Below the pieces are notes generated by a model. The model was given only the letters and a program-made list of their open reading frames with translations. It was not told the DNA's origin and made no database searches. The translations under genes were made by a program, and so were the position numbers. Of a stretch of 64,000 nt of DNA, positions 40,215 to 53,073 are shown piece after piece; within the stretch, counting starts at the first letter, position 1; each line of letters begins with the position of its first letter. Source of the DNA: Corythoichthys intestinalis (lineage: Eukaryota; Chordata; Actinopteri; Syngnathiformes; Syngnathidae); the NCBI RefSeq assembly GCF_030265065.1, contig NC_080412.1, forward strand, positions 27,828,501-27,892,500, in the 5' to 3' direction.

Positions 40215-43200
40215 TTATTTTCCAAAGTTGCCAAAGTTACAAAAGGCATCTTGCTTTGCCGGGGTCCTCATTACAGGGTGCGCGCCTGTTGTCATGGAAG
40301 GCGGCGCGCTTGCCAAGGTCATGCCGGGATTGGCCAGTAGTCTGATGGGTGCTTTGTTGGCGTGTGGCGGCAGGCTGAGGTTTAGGCTCCCGAAGTTACT
40401 CGACAGGACGCCTGCGAAATGTACAAAGGGCAGCCATGAGTTATATTTCAATAGTACTTTCTTACATTGCATATGAATACATAAGCTGCATCTCTGAGTT
40501 TAATCCATTCATGCACAAATGACTCATAGTCAAAGGCGATTAGACGTCTACCACAGTCAATGGAAGTGAAAAATTAACATTCACAGCCAGTCCTCCCAGT
40601 TTAAATGAATTGGATGTAGGTCGCCATCAATCGCATATAAGAAGGTAAATACTAGGTGTGTGACAAAATATCGAAATGGTGATATATCGTGATACATTGT
40701 ATCACAAAAGGTTATTGATATGCTCCTGCCAAGAACCAAGATATGGTTTTAAAAAGGTGTCAATGTCTAAAAAAACAAATAAAAAGGAACCAACAAGTTG
40801 CTACCAAAATCTTCCACCATAATAGTGTCTCAGTTAACTCTAAGGCTGCATTGACAATGCAAGACGCCGAATCCATTTAGACTGGGAACGTTCGTTCATT
40901 CGAAACCAGAGCATTCACAGTCATTCTGTTCGATTTTTCAGGGCATTTACAGGTCATTTCCTATTGAGTTTGAGTCACTGCCTATTCATTTGGGTGATTT
41001 CCAGGTCAATTCCTGTTCTGTAACTCAAAATAAACAGGAAGTGACCCATAAAACACCCCAAAATCAACATGAAGTAACTGAAAATCAACAGGTAAATGAC
41101 CTTAAATGGCCCAAAATTACCTCATTGCCTGGCATTGGCTGCCACCGACCACCATAAACGTACAATCCGTTTGAAGTGGGAGGGATGGAAGCGAATTTAA
41201 CATTCGTTCATTCGCTGCCATCCCTCCCAGTTCAAATGGATTGGACGTGTACTAGTGATAAACTCATTCCAATTCACAGCAGAAGCTTGTTTTTCTGTTT
41301 ATGAGTTTGCTGTCATCCCTCCCAGTTCAAATGGATTGGACGTCTACTAGTGATAAACTCATTCCAATTCACAGCAGAAGCTTGTTTTTCTGTTTATTAG
41401 TCGTTTGTAGAATATTCTAGAAAGATTTCCTGACCAATGTATCGATAATCGTTGTATCGCCATATCGTCAGATCGTTGTTCTCTTGAGCTTTGTATCGCA
41501 AATCGTATCGTATCGTGAGGTACCAAGAGGTTCCCACTCCTAGTAAACACTATAAAAAAATAACTTTAAAGTGTGACTTGGGGCCGTAACCACTATGTAT
41601 TAGGGATGTGCGCGACTAGTCGTTTAACCACCTATTCATAATTAAACTTTTCGTATCTTACTGGTCGGTTAAATGCAGCATCATGCATCATGAGCCCCTT
41701 TCAGACATACTCTGAACTCCGGTTAAGTCCCAGCAATTATATGTCTGAAAGCAATTTTTCGGGTCGAAAGACACGGAGATGACACTGGCATTAACCGTCT
41801 CGCGTCCTAGTTTAATGTCCGGGACTTCACCGGGACGCGGCATGCATGACAGTAGCCGGTTAATTCCCTGGTCACGGCGCGAAGTCTGATGACGTCACTA
41901 TCATGGCGGGCTGATCGTCATTTCCTCTTTCTTCGCAGAAAGACGAAAAGCGGTTAACAACCATCACAATTATCAACGTGACAAACTGAATTAACCTGGA
42001 AACATAGCAAAATTAATTTGCTACTGAATCTTAAAGCCGATGAAGAGACAACTCATTGTCCGTAATGTAATGTAACGTAATGTCCGGTTTATATAATCCC
42101 GTCCCTCACCCTCCACGCACAGCGCGCGCCGAGTCGCCAACACTGGACGAGTCTGAAACTGTCCAACATCTCTCCATGTCTGAAAGCCATAACACGGGTA
42201 AATCCCACGTCACATTACACGGGAATTTGGCAGTATATAAGTCCGGAAGGAGCTTTTGTTAACGATAGTGAACACTGTCCCCTGAAAGTGTTAAATGGAT
42301 TGGACATCTATCATTTTCTGTTTATTTTTGTCTGATATTTTAGATTTGTTTAAATGACCCTAAAAAAAGGATTAGACATCTATCACCGTCCATTGCACAG
42401 ACACATGATCCTTCACTGTTAGCCCTCCAAGTACAAATGAATTGGATGTCATCAATGGTAGCCAATAAATTAAGAAAAGGACACGCCACCTTGCTGTTGC
42501 ATGATGTTGTTGAGGGCTGTTTGCGTTTTGACCGGGTTGACGCCGGTCGACAAGAAGTCCAGACTGATGTTGACAGACGGGTCAGACCAGGTGGAGCCTA
42601 AAGTTCCCTGACCTCCCACCCCGACGTTCTGTTTCAGTCCAGCCTGTGACTGAGACGTCAAACCTCCCAGACTCTGCCGCCAGATAGAAATATGACAACG
42701 AACTTTATCTACAGGGAATAAAAATGTGAAAACACAAGATGGAGGTGCGTTTGATACCTGCTGGGAGCGAGACGACGGCACAGTTGGTACAGCGGTGGAC
42801 GAGAAGGTCAAACTTTGCGAAGCGCTCAGCGTCGTCGCGTGCATGCTGGTAAGTGGCTGACTAACGCCACCCATCAGGTCAAAGAGCTCAGCAGAAGGTG
42901 GGACAGCGGTGGGTTTGGGGGCGTGGTTAAGTGGTGGCGGCGGGGTGCCAAACAGGTCGGCAATCGGTTGCGCAGCAGCGTTGGCAGTACGGGATGACGT
43001 CATGGGGTTGGTGAAGGCGCTCCAGTCTCCGAAGTCCGCGTTTCCGTTGGCTGGTGCCGCAGCTGGTCACATGACAAATAATGAAAGAGTGTTCGTCTTG
43101 TTGTGATGTTGATGCTTAGAAGCAAAATGCCACACTTCCTGTGTGTTCTGAGGCATTTCTCCTCGAGACTTTTTTGTAGTTCTACTAAAGATGTCTGACA

Positions 43201-46200
43201 AATTTCAAGTTGCTAGGGCTTTGCGGGCTGAATTGTGCTGAACTTACTTGGCTCCGAAATTACAATTGATAGTGCCCTTTTATGTTTTGTTAACCCTGAA
43301 AAGACGCTTCTAACCTCTTGCAAGTTATTTAGGCCAAGGAAGGACAATAAGAAAAGCTTACTGCTGGTAGCAGGCAGGCTAGCGGACGCCGCTGGGGATG
43401 AGAAGTCTGCAAATCCGCCGATAAGGTCACTCGAGCAGCCCCCTGAACGGAAACACACTTGTGGTAACAACCTTGCAATGGATCACAAAGACAAAGGTAC
43501 ATACCCGCAGCAGAGCTCTGATTGGCCACTGGCTCGATGTCCAGCAGGTCTGCAAGTCCCTCACTGGACAGCCGGCTAACGGATGCCTAGTGAGACAGCG
43601 GAGAGGGGGCGGGGTTAAATACGGTCGCTGACGGTGCCCATGTGATTTTTAGGTGTGACGGAAGAGGGTTGTCTTGTCAAGCAAGAGTGTCTTCTCAGGC
43701 GAAAACAAAAATAAATTCTAGCCTTGTCAATGTTTTGTGAAAGTCGTTGTCTTACAAATGTAAAATAAATAAATGTCCCACTAGAATCGTTCAAGCTACT
43801 TGTTGTCTTCAAATCATCTTGAAGCTCATTCCTGACAAGATGGCCTGTGGTGTACCTCGTTGTCTTCAGGACTCTTGTCTCCTGTGTAGTGGGCGGCGGC
43901 GCCGAGGTCCAAGGTCTTGTTGGAGGGTGTGCCGACGCGTTTTCGCGTGGTGGTCGTGGTGGTCTCGGAGGCCTGGGTATTGCGGACGACATTCTTGGTG
44001 GTGACCGTTTCTTCTTCGTCTTTGAATTCGTTTGCTTCCTGACGGCCGTTCCTGGATGTCCTGTCTTCCTCACTGTCGCTACCGAGAAGAGGAGAAGAGA
44101 GGCGTGATGCGGCGGTCACGAAAGTGCACTTATTGAGTGATTCACAAAAAAACACTAATACTGTATTGGCCCGAATATAAGACGGTGTTTTTTGCATTGA
44201 AATAATACTGAAAAAGGGGGTCATCTTATATTCGCGGTCTAGACATTATACCCATTCACGACGCTAGATGGCGCCAGATATCATTGAGGCGATGTTCTGT
44301 CATAACAAATCTCGGCTACTGTTTTTAGTTTAACCAGTTTGCATTATTTTATTGCAATGTTTTTCCTTATTCAGATTTGTTTCAAGACTACAGTTACAGT
44401 TAGACTTCACTTTGATGGTTAATGCAGTTATTGCAATTTTGTTGTTTTATCACAATAGATTGGTTTATTTACATTTCAAAAACCAGAAGCCATTCATTTA
44501 CGAATGTGATTGCACTTTAGTTTACATATTTAAATGTTCAGATATTAAGATTTGAATGAGGCAAAATAACATGCGTTTTCTCTCAAATATATTGTTATAA
44601 TCATTTGTTTCGGATGTACTGTAATTATTTTCTGTATAAAAATTAATTTGGTGTTCAAAAAGTCTTTTTTTTCCCCAAACTTGAGTCTTGAAAAAGAGGG
44701 GGTCGTCTTATAATCAGGGCCGTCTTATATTCGGGCCAATATGGTATGTACTGTATGCTGACACACACATTGTTTCTAAAATTAGGGGAGTAACTCACCA
44801 TAATTCATGATGCTATAAATGGTAATATTTGCCAATATCACAAATATTATATGATTCAATGGCCTTCAATTGATTGAATAAGATATTATGTACACATTTA
44901 ACACAATTACTTATATTTCACTAAATCAATACAGAAATACAAATCAATTTTAATGCTTTTGACAATTTTGCTTCAGATATTTTTTAACAAAGCAGCTTAA
45001 CTAAACGATGATTTGATATAAATGTTTTTGCGTTTCAATCAATTTGATTCTTACTAAACCAATTTATCGATCCAACAGATATCAAACAAACGTACAACAC
45101 AGAAACACCCCCACACACATACGGAAACAGTGATACACAAAAACAAACACACATGCGCTCTTTAGCACATAAACCACGGGGCATTACCTGATCCTATCCG
45201 GGGAGTCGTCTCGCTCCTTCTTCCGGAACTTGCTAATGGTGTCGTCAATGGTACTGCCGATCTTTTCGCCGATCTCACCGAGCTTCTCGCTAAAGGGGAA
45301 CGCCGCCCGGCTCTTGTCCCAGTCCTCTTCCCATTTACTGCGCTCCAGCTCGCAAGCTGTCAATACACAAGTAGACATGTTCAGGTCTCAAATTATAAAA
45401 TAAGCAACTGAAAAGTGACTACGAGCCTGTTAGTATGCTCACAGTTTTTTAATATTCCCCCTCCCATGCTGTCTGAGGACACCCCAATGTATTTGTCCTT
45501 GTTCTTCTTGGCCTTCTTTCGCTCCTCTCGAAGTCTGTCGTCATCCTGGACGAATTCCACCATCTCTTTCACCTTCTGGCGTACGTTGATGCCTTGGTCT
45601 TTCCCGTTCTCGTCTGTCCGGCAAACAGCAAAACACTTGTTAGTTCAAGCACCTAAAAAGACTGCACTCAAGCCACTAGATGAGACATAAATTGCACGCC
45701 GACCAATGAAGTGGTAGTTCTCCAGAGATCTCAGGTCGTAGATGTGTTCTCGTGCACTGGTCACCACTCGCTCCGATCCGTTTCTGATCAGGTAAGCTAG
45801 CAGCAGCAATGCCTATAGGGTCACACGCAACCACATTACACAACAATAAGAAACTGAGGATGACTGATCGATTAGCGAGTTAGGCTCGGTAAACAAACAA
45901 AAACAACAGACACATTCAGGCTGTTTTCAATCACAATTTTGCAGAATTCACTAATGCTAACTACCACATCACATAATCTATACATGATCTGTTCTAGCGA
46001 AGATCCCCTCAATTTCTCTGACTGCTTCAACCGCTCCTGCACCGCATCACAAAGGGAAAAATGATTTGACAACTAAGGGTGTAACGGTACATGTTGTCGC
46101 GCCGCGAGAACACAGTGAAACGCGGGCGTTAAAGTCAATCAGCCAATGCACACCAGTCGCAGTGCGGCCGCGTGTTAGACGCATCCCAGAAGCGTCCCAG

Positions 46201-47066
46201 AAGCGGCTCAACACGACGCATGTGAAAAGAACGGCAGAGTTTATTATTTGACGCGAGACGCGACCCTCCTGCGTCAATACTACTACCAGTAGCTAGGATC
46301 GGGCAGACCGGGAGTCACTCGTGTAAAAATACGGTGGATCCGGTCGATTTTCAAACTAATATGCAATCGTAACTAGGGCTGTCCCAAACGACTAATTTTC
46401 TCCCGATTAGTCAGCCGACTATTTTTACGATTAGTCGACTAATCTAATAATTATTTATTTATTTATTTATTTATTTTTTTTTAAACTAATTTAGCAATGA
46501 AATTTTTGTTGACGCTTATCAATTAAAAAAAAACATATTGGAACACTCAAATCATTTATTAAAGTACAAATAAACACGTAAATAACAATAATAAATCACA
46601 AATAAACAATGAGTTCAAATGCTGATAGAATTAGCTAGTGTAGCATCCCGATTGAAAAGATGGTCTCTTAAACTGATGGTTTACAACTTTTATTCCATCC
46701 TTGATGTAAACACACCGTAAGAGCTACGGCGCACACAAATAAAGCCACACAATTAGAAATTAACAAAAACTTTTCACCTTTTTCCTTTTAAACCTTATTT
46801 ATATATCAATGAATTGCCTATATGAATTGCCTTTACCTTATTACCTTATCATTGACAATCTCTCCCTTGAGTGCAATCACTGTATATACTGTATATATTT
46901 ATGACCTTTTAACCTTAAATAATTTTCTATACCATAAAATAAACCATAACATGAAATAAACCTTTCAATTAGCATTAAGAACAATACTAATAGCACTTAT
47001 AGGCCCATTGTCAATGAAACATTATTATTTAGTAAGGCGACAGCACCCTCTGGTGTACAAAAAATG

Positions 47067-47097
<31 letters not shown>

Positions 47098-50000
47098 ACA
47101 AACTGCGTGAAGGTGCTTGAGGTGTTTATTCACGACCGACGTGCAGCCAAGCTTGGCACTGAAGAGACAGGACAGAAGAGTGTACTCTCCTTTGTTTCTT
47201 TGAAATAAGTCAATGTTTTGGACACTCTGGTGCGCTTTTTTTGGCTTTGTGCCGCTTTCCCTGCTTGCAAACAGAGCATCCGACATTCTAACTTTCCACG
47301 CATATATTTTTTTAACCCTTCATTAACCGTCGACGGCATGTTGTGCTCGTCGACGGATTTACGTCATCGATGACGTCGACTACGTCGACTAGTCGGGACA
47401 GCTCTAATCGTAACCCACTTTTTGAGTCCATCAGATCTCTTGAATAGTAGATCTTGGCACAGTTGACTTGTCTTTGTTGATTTACTGTTGTCTTCTCTGC
47501 TATAATAACAACCAACACGGCCCTGTGTTCAATACAAAACCCTCTTACCACAACAAAACAAGTAGTAACTAATATTCACATAGGAACTAACGTTATACAA
47601 CATAAAATATACAATATAAATGAATACTACATCACATTTCTAAAGTATAAACACATAATAAAATCAATAATAGCCCATTTAAATAAAATAAATTGAAAGG
47701 AGCTAAAACACCTATAATTAAATAATAAGAATAATACACAGATCCTGCGTACTAGAGATGTCCCGATCGATCGGGTCCGATCACGTCATATTCAAAGTAT
47801 CGGAATCGGCAAAAAAATATCGGCCATGCCTTTTTTAAATAAATATATATATATATTTTAATTAAATCATTTTCTAATTGTATTTGTTCCGTTTTCCCCA
47901 CGGAAAGGGGTTGACCACGGTGTCTAAGGAATTACTCAGCTCACTTTTCCACTGTTCCTCTTTTCCTCTTTATTTTGCTTTTTGCAGTTTAAAACGTCAG
48001 GCAGGAACAGGATTAGCCATAGCAGCAATAGTGGTAGTCATGGCAGCAGGTAATAACCTGAACAATGTTAAATACGCAATTTCAGTTTCCCAAACAATGT
48101 TTTGATGCATATAATAAACCAACAATTCTCCCACTTACTAAATACTGTCCTGGTAGCATAAACACCACAAATGTGTTAACAAGCATATCACCAATATAAA
48201 GATTATATCAAACTACACAATTTCATTTAAAACAGTTTCAATGTATTCAGTGAAAGAAACATGAGTGATCCATAAATTATTAACAAATTAATAAATTAAC
48301 ACCATCACCAACACACCAGCAGCATCAATGTAAATTAATCAATACTTGCTATAAAATTTAAATTCATTAATTTTATATTTACGTTTCAGTAGTATAACCG
48401 TATTTACATCAATTCAAATAACCCAGCGCCAAACTATACAATATACAGTCCGCTCTACGTGGACTACAAGTCCCATAATGCCTTGCGGTACCAGGAAGTC
48501 ACTCGCGGCTGGGTTAAACCCGCTCTCACGGCTTACATTTTACCAAGCAAATGTGACGATCAAGGCATGCGGTACATCAACAAATCCAAATAACACAATC
48601 CCCAATCATCACCGCATGTGAGTATGGCATTTTGATGACTTTGCAAACATCGCAACAAAGTTAAAATGACAGCTCGGAGACACTCGCAAAGCGGCGTCAT
48701 CAAGTAACGTAAACTGCGAGTTTATTAAGTATAAAGCATTGAATTTTAACAGATAAAACAACATCACCCACAACATAATGAAAACGAAGTGCTTTTACCT
48801 GTTGGCTGTACACCGGGTCAGGACTCACTACTTTTTTCGTGCTGAACCACCGCGGCATTTGACTTTTCAAACGTGACATGTGACACGCACGGACATTTGA
48901 TCACGTGCCGCGCACGGACATTTCATCACGTGTCAACGATGTCACCCACGAACATTTAAGGGACCGTTCGCTAAACTCCTCCATTTGCCATTAAGGGCAG
49001 CGCAAATACTGTGAAACAACAATGCAGGACCCCAAATTGAATTTTTCTAAATATTGGTACAGTGTAAATGCACATCCCAAACAGTATTTAACGTCACAGA
49101 CATAATATGTTACACTCATTCAGAGTCTTTAGTTTAGGCTTAAAGTAGGGTTATCAAATTTATCCCGATAATGGCGGCAATTAATGTGTCATGTTAAAAT
49201 ATTTAACGCAATTAATGCATGCGCTGCATGACCCTCTCACTCATTGATGCGCTCAATCTGTAATGACGCTGTTTTACCTATATAGGGAGATAAAACGCAG
49301 CGCAAAATGAGTAGAGTGAACTTTGGCAGCCTTTGGAGCCTTTTATTAATTGGCAAAAGCCTTACAATCCCTCTCCCTATGATTAGACAGATCATGGGAA
49401 GCAATGTGGGGAAGCAAGGTGGCAATTGATCATTGTCTGAACACCTTGTGTTATTTCCCAACGCAGAGAAGATCTAGCAATTGGTAGCACGTTGCACAGT
49501 CATGGTTCCACTTCCCATCATGCATTTTGGATGGCCACAGTATCATTTACTGAAAGCTCAACAAATACACTAGATGGCAATATATAGTCACAATATACAA
49601 AGTCACAAGTCTTTCTATCCGTGGATCCCTCTCACAGAAAGAATGTTAATAATGTAAATGCCATCTTGAGGATTGATTGTCATAATAAACAAATACAGTA
49701 CTTATGTACTGTATATTGAATGTATATATTCGTCTGAGTTTTATTCATTTTTTTCTTAATGCATTGCCAAAATGTATATGATCGGGAAAAATTATTGGGA
49801 ATGATTGAAATTGAATCAGGAGCAAGAAAAAAAGCAATCAGATCAGGAAATATCGGGATCGGCAGATACTCAAACTAAAACGATCGGGATCGGATCGGGA
49901 GCAAAAAAACATGATCGGAACAACCCTACTGCGTACTAGGCATGTGCCGGTTACCGGTTTCACGGTTTACCGTGGTGTGAAAACGTCGCGGTTTCAAAAC

Positions 50001-50572
50001 CACTAAAATTTTCCGTCAGACCGTAGGACGGTATTCGCTATTTTTCTTGTGTCAAAAATGCAGCCAGAAGTGGCTTGGCGCAGCAGCGCTCACCCCCTCC
50101 CGTTTGTTGCTGTGTGTGAGAGTGACGCTATCGGCTACACAGCCAGCTAACCCAAAAACAATTACTCCAAACATAAGGCGTACTGTTCTTCAATTTATTG
50201 AGCTCTCAAATCGTGGTAAGTTTAATATACAAAATGAATACATTTAAAATGTTGTACAATTAGATTTTTCCATGTGAGTAGCTTCCAAAGATTAGCACCA
50301 TGGAAAAAGTTCGCCAAAAACAAAACACACATTTTCCTTTCAAATTCAATATATAAACTAAGTAAAAGCTTACAAAGATGAATGTTAGCCTAGGCTCAGC
50401 TGGGAGAGCAACTTCGTTGAGTGTTACAGCCGCAGAGTGAGAAAACAAGCTTGATTCGCTTGAATGAAGGGGAAAAAGTGATAGCATCAAAGATCGCTAA
50501 TTGCGAACGATGATCTTGCCCTAAGCACAAATCCACGTTCGCTGGATCAAGGTGAGGTCTCACTCCCAATGT

Positions 50573-50606
<34 letters not shown>

Positions 50607-52607
50607 CAAACCTTTCCACAACAATATTGACATTTTAACTAACTTATACATTTTTACCTAACTTATGAATTCCTTATGTTATTTTTAACACAAAGGCATA
50701 ACATCATGTAGACTAGAGTTGACACAGTGGCTGAAAATGGCGAAACTTCACTTAAGCTTTTCCACCCACAAAAAAAAGTCATGCAGTATAAATTTTAAAA
50801 AATTTTATTCAGAAGTGTTTTTACTTTATAGAAATGATTTTGTTCTTGCTGTAATCTTGTGCAACTTGAGCTGTGGCTGTGAGTATAGTCTATAAGTTAT
50901 ATTTATTTTAATTTTATTTCCAATATTTTTTAAATGATAATTTATTTATTTTAACAACATATTCATGTTCCAATTTGCAACTATGGTCTGAAAAAAAAAA
51001 TCCTGTTCAATGGAAAAAAGTTTTTTTTTTTAACCCATACATCTCAAAATTTTTGGGAGCTATAATTACAATACCGTGATACCGTGAAACCGCGGTATTT
51101 TTGCTCACGGTTATCGTACCGTCAAAATCTCATACCGGCACATGCCTATTGCGTACACAATTAAATATATTCATTTCTGTGTGGGGCTTTAACTTGAGAA
51201 AATCTACCAATAAAGCTTACGAAAACTGTTCATAAGAAAAATAAATGATTCATTGAGGCATTTCATTTGTAAAAAAAAAAACATTTTAAAGTCTTTTTCA
51301 TTGGGATTGCTTTTCCCTTTAGCACAGGACTTTTTTCTTCTTTCTTTCAGAAGAAAGCTGACCAATACGCGGGGTCTGACAGGCAAATTGTTGGATTATC
51401 TTTAAATACCAGGTACTTTTTGAGCAGAATTCTAGCTTTGTATAGGCTAGTGTTCCTATTAGTGAAAGCACAAAGGTGTGTAATAAACAACTAGCACATT
51501 TATATTTTGCATTTTGTTTTCTTACTGTACCGAAAATGAACCGAACCAAGATTTTTGTGTACCGTGACACCCCTATTGACAACCATTTTTAAAAAAATGA
51601 GTGTTATGACAACATGACGCACACCTTGTAGACCCGCCTCCAGTTCTTCTTGTTGTCTTTCAGCATCCTGGTCCACAGCATGTTCATCACTTCGGGGAAC
51701 TGCTCGTACATGAAGGTTGACCTGCACACGCACGCATACACCATCAGGTCAAGAAGTACGCATGCGTGGTTGTGTATTAGTGTCCGTACATACTTTGCGA
51801 TATCTCCCATCAGCTGACCAGAAGGTCCCCAAGGGTCATCATTGGTAGCCTCTCTCACCTTGGACTCGATCTCCGAATAGTTCATCACCACATTGGTACT
51901 GGTGGCACATGGTAACACACACTTATCTTATTATTGTGTTAGTGTTTCAGGGGCATTGACAGCAATAGATATCCAATTGCAAATGGGTCGGACATCAGTC
52001 GCACTGAATGGGTTAAAATGATCACTTCCCATGAGAGCTCAACTTAGAACCCATCAAAATAAAATTAGCCATCAACACTCTTCCTGTCTGTTGTTTTTGT
52101 CCTGAGAGCCAACGATTCTTTTGTGTGCTTGGAGGAGGTCCTTGTTTAGACTTCCGTTAGGACAGCATGAGAGACGCGATTGATGCTGCATTTTTTATAC
52201 GCTTCGTGGAAATTAGCGGGCGGGACAGGATGTAAAAGGGCGTGATGCGACTGCAGCCTAACGGGCCAAGCCGAGCCATGCTAGTGCAATTAGCTGGAGG
52301 GGGGCTCGCATTCACAATCAAAGGAGAACAAAACATCATTTCGAGCAAGTCAAGCTGATTCCCTCGAGTGGGGTTGAGTCAAAGCGGTCATTAAAGATGA
52401 ACTTTTGACTTCGCAAGTGGGCAATCGGCACAAGGTTACAGTAGCCTGGCAGCTAGCCTGCTAACGGTGGCGAACAGCTGAGCCGAACCCGTGACGTCAC
52501 AGCGCCGAGCCGCCCGCTAGCCGGCTTTTGCTTAGCTTAACTTAAAGCTTTTTAGCGTCTACTTACGCTTTGTCCACCAGCTCTCGAACCTTCCACATGT
52601 TCAGCAT
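40215..52607 (-). CDS. clint1: Clathrin interactor 1 (epsinR), 12 exons, 587 aa
   Basis: Exons: 52607-52567, 51898-51794, 51721-51625, 45812-45704, 45613-45443, 45356-45188, 44078-43856, 43586-43505, 43442-43362, 43062-42758, 42673-42490, 40411-40215. The N-terminal ENTH domain (about residues 1-150) begins MLNMWKVRELVDKATNVV, with YLIRNGSERVVTSAREHIY and RQKVKEMVEFVQDDDRLREE. The disordered tail has EFKDEEETVTTK, LDLGAAAHYTGDKS, GGFADF, NADFGDWSAF, ELFDLMGG and STWSDPSVNISLD. These are clathrin/AP-1/GGA-type binding motifs in this family. The end is AKQDAFCNFGNFGK. The protein binds PI4P, clathrin and AP-1 at the TGN and endosomes and sorts the SNARE Vti1b. After VSSDSMGG the human FRYSERYDPEPK segment is replaced by GILKNSCELE. 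Human is 625 aa; the tail here is shorter. The 5.8-kb intron 3 is packed with hAT elements. Confidence 0.96.
40653..41542 (-). mobile_element. hAT-type element, family TAGGAGTGGGAA, clint1 intron copy
   Basis: It starts TAGGTGTGTGACAAAATATC and ends GGTTCCCACTCCTA, between GTAAATAC and GTAAACAC (7 of 8 bases). The interior contains a tandem duplication at 41214-41403 and a foldback near 41160-41245. Confidence 0.8.
41214..41403. repeat. 95-bp tandem duplication inside the hAT element
   Basis: Two adjacent units of about 95 bp begin GCTGCCATCCCTCCCAG and GCTGTCATCCCTCCCAG and continue to TTCTGTTTAT. Other copies of the element (3691, 32929) have one unit, so this duplication is private to this copy. 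Confidence 0.85.
41600..42300. other. GC-richer stretch in clint1 intron 11, possible MITE fragments
   Basis: Pieces such as TTAGGGATGTGCGCGACTAG (hAT-like end) and CCCCTTTCAGACATACTC with a near-inverse CCCCTGAAAGTG suggest decayed elements. The boundaries and family could not be settled, and no gene is seen. Confidence 0.3.
44161..44744. mobile_element. TA-inserting MITE, family CCGTATTGGCCCGAATA, copy 2
   Basis: It starts CTGTATTGGCCCGAATATAA and ends ...TTCGGGCCAATATGG at a duplicated TA. It is nearly colinear with 18739-19366 but without that copy's tandem duplication. In clint1 intron 6. Confidence 0.85.
46374..47406. mobile_element. hAT derivative, ends TAGGGCTGTCCCAAACGACTA
   Basis: Perfect ATCGTAAC duplications flank it (46366-46373, 47407-47414). 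Termini TAGGGCTGTCCCAAACGACT and ...GACTAGTCGGGACAGCTCTA are inverted. On the minus strand near 47200-47100 a fragment with AKLGCTSVVNKHLKHLHAV looks like the end of a BED zinc finger. The catalytic domain is lost. A (TTTA)n tract lies at 46451-46475 and an A-run at 47064-47092. Confidence 0.85.
47753..49928. mobile_element. hAT derivative, ends TAGAGATGTCCCGATC
   Basis: The left end TAGAGATGTCCCGATCGATC and right end (reverse complement) TAGGGTTGTTCCGATCATG are inverted. It is flanked by perfect CTGCGTAC (47745-47752, 49929-49936). A truncated TAGGGCTGTCAAA MITE is nested at 49146. No transposase domain is recognised. CACGTG-containing short repeats occur near 48890-48945. Confidence 0.85.
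49146..49735 (+). mobile_element. hAT-type MITE, family TAGGGCTGTCAAA, copy 6, truncated
   Basis: The left end TAGGGTTATCAAATTTATCC and the interior (ATTTAACGCAATTAATGCAT, TAATAAACAAATACAGTACT) match the other copies. The right TIR is missing, and the copy stops near TGAATGTATATATTCGTC. Confidence 0.7.
49937..51148. mobile_element. hAT derivative, ends TAGGCATGTGCCGGT
   Basis: Termini TAGGCATGTGCCGGTTACCG and ...ATACCGGCACATGCCTA, with long sub-terminal GCGGTTTCAAAACC / CCGTGAAACCGCGG inversions. It is flanked by CTGCGTAC (49929-49936, shared with the previous element) and TTGCGTAC (51149-51156). No transposase frame is seen. A T-run lies at 50573-50601. Confidence 0.85.
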
Positions 52608-53073
52608 CTTCTGGCGCGTGGACGCTCCACGCACGCACGCCGCCGAGGCACCTTTCCGGACTCACGCGCACGCCTCGAGACGCCGCCGCTCGAGCTTTAC
52701 GGCCCAGTTGCTTCGGCAACGTCAGCGTGACGTCACCCGCGTATTATTGACAAGAACGTTAACGTTTGACCCAAGAGTTCTATCACATAAAAACTTTTTT
52801 TTATTTTTTTTTTTTATTTCAACGCCATATTGTTCCAGAATAACCTGTAATGAATCGCATTAAATTATTAATTGACTTTTAGTTACGTGTTTTAACAAAT
52901 GAGTTAATTATAAATTCTTTGTTTATTTTTTAATATTCTGAATATGCTTTAGTTTTACATCTATTTGTGCATATGATGCACTTATATTTTTCATGCCTGA
53001 TTGATAATGAAATTAAATGTTTATTTAAATTTCCGCTATCCAGCCTGACCGGAAGTTCATTGTCAAAACAAAA
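52608..53073. promoter_or_regulatory. Shared bidirectional clint1/bnip1 promoter
   Basis: clint1 (minus) and bnip1 (plus) start codons face away from each other across 466 bp. The clint1 side (52608-52745) is CpG-rich with CACGCACGCCGCC and TGACGTCA (52729-52736), a perfect CRE palindrome. The bnip1 side is AT-rich up to GACCGGAAGTTC (ETS-like, 53048-53059) just before the start. No TATA box is seen. Confidence 0.6.
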
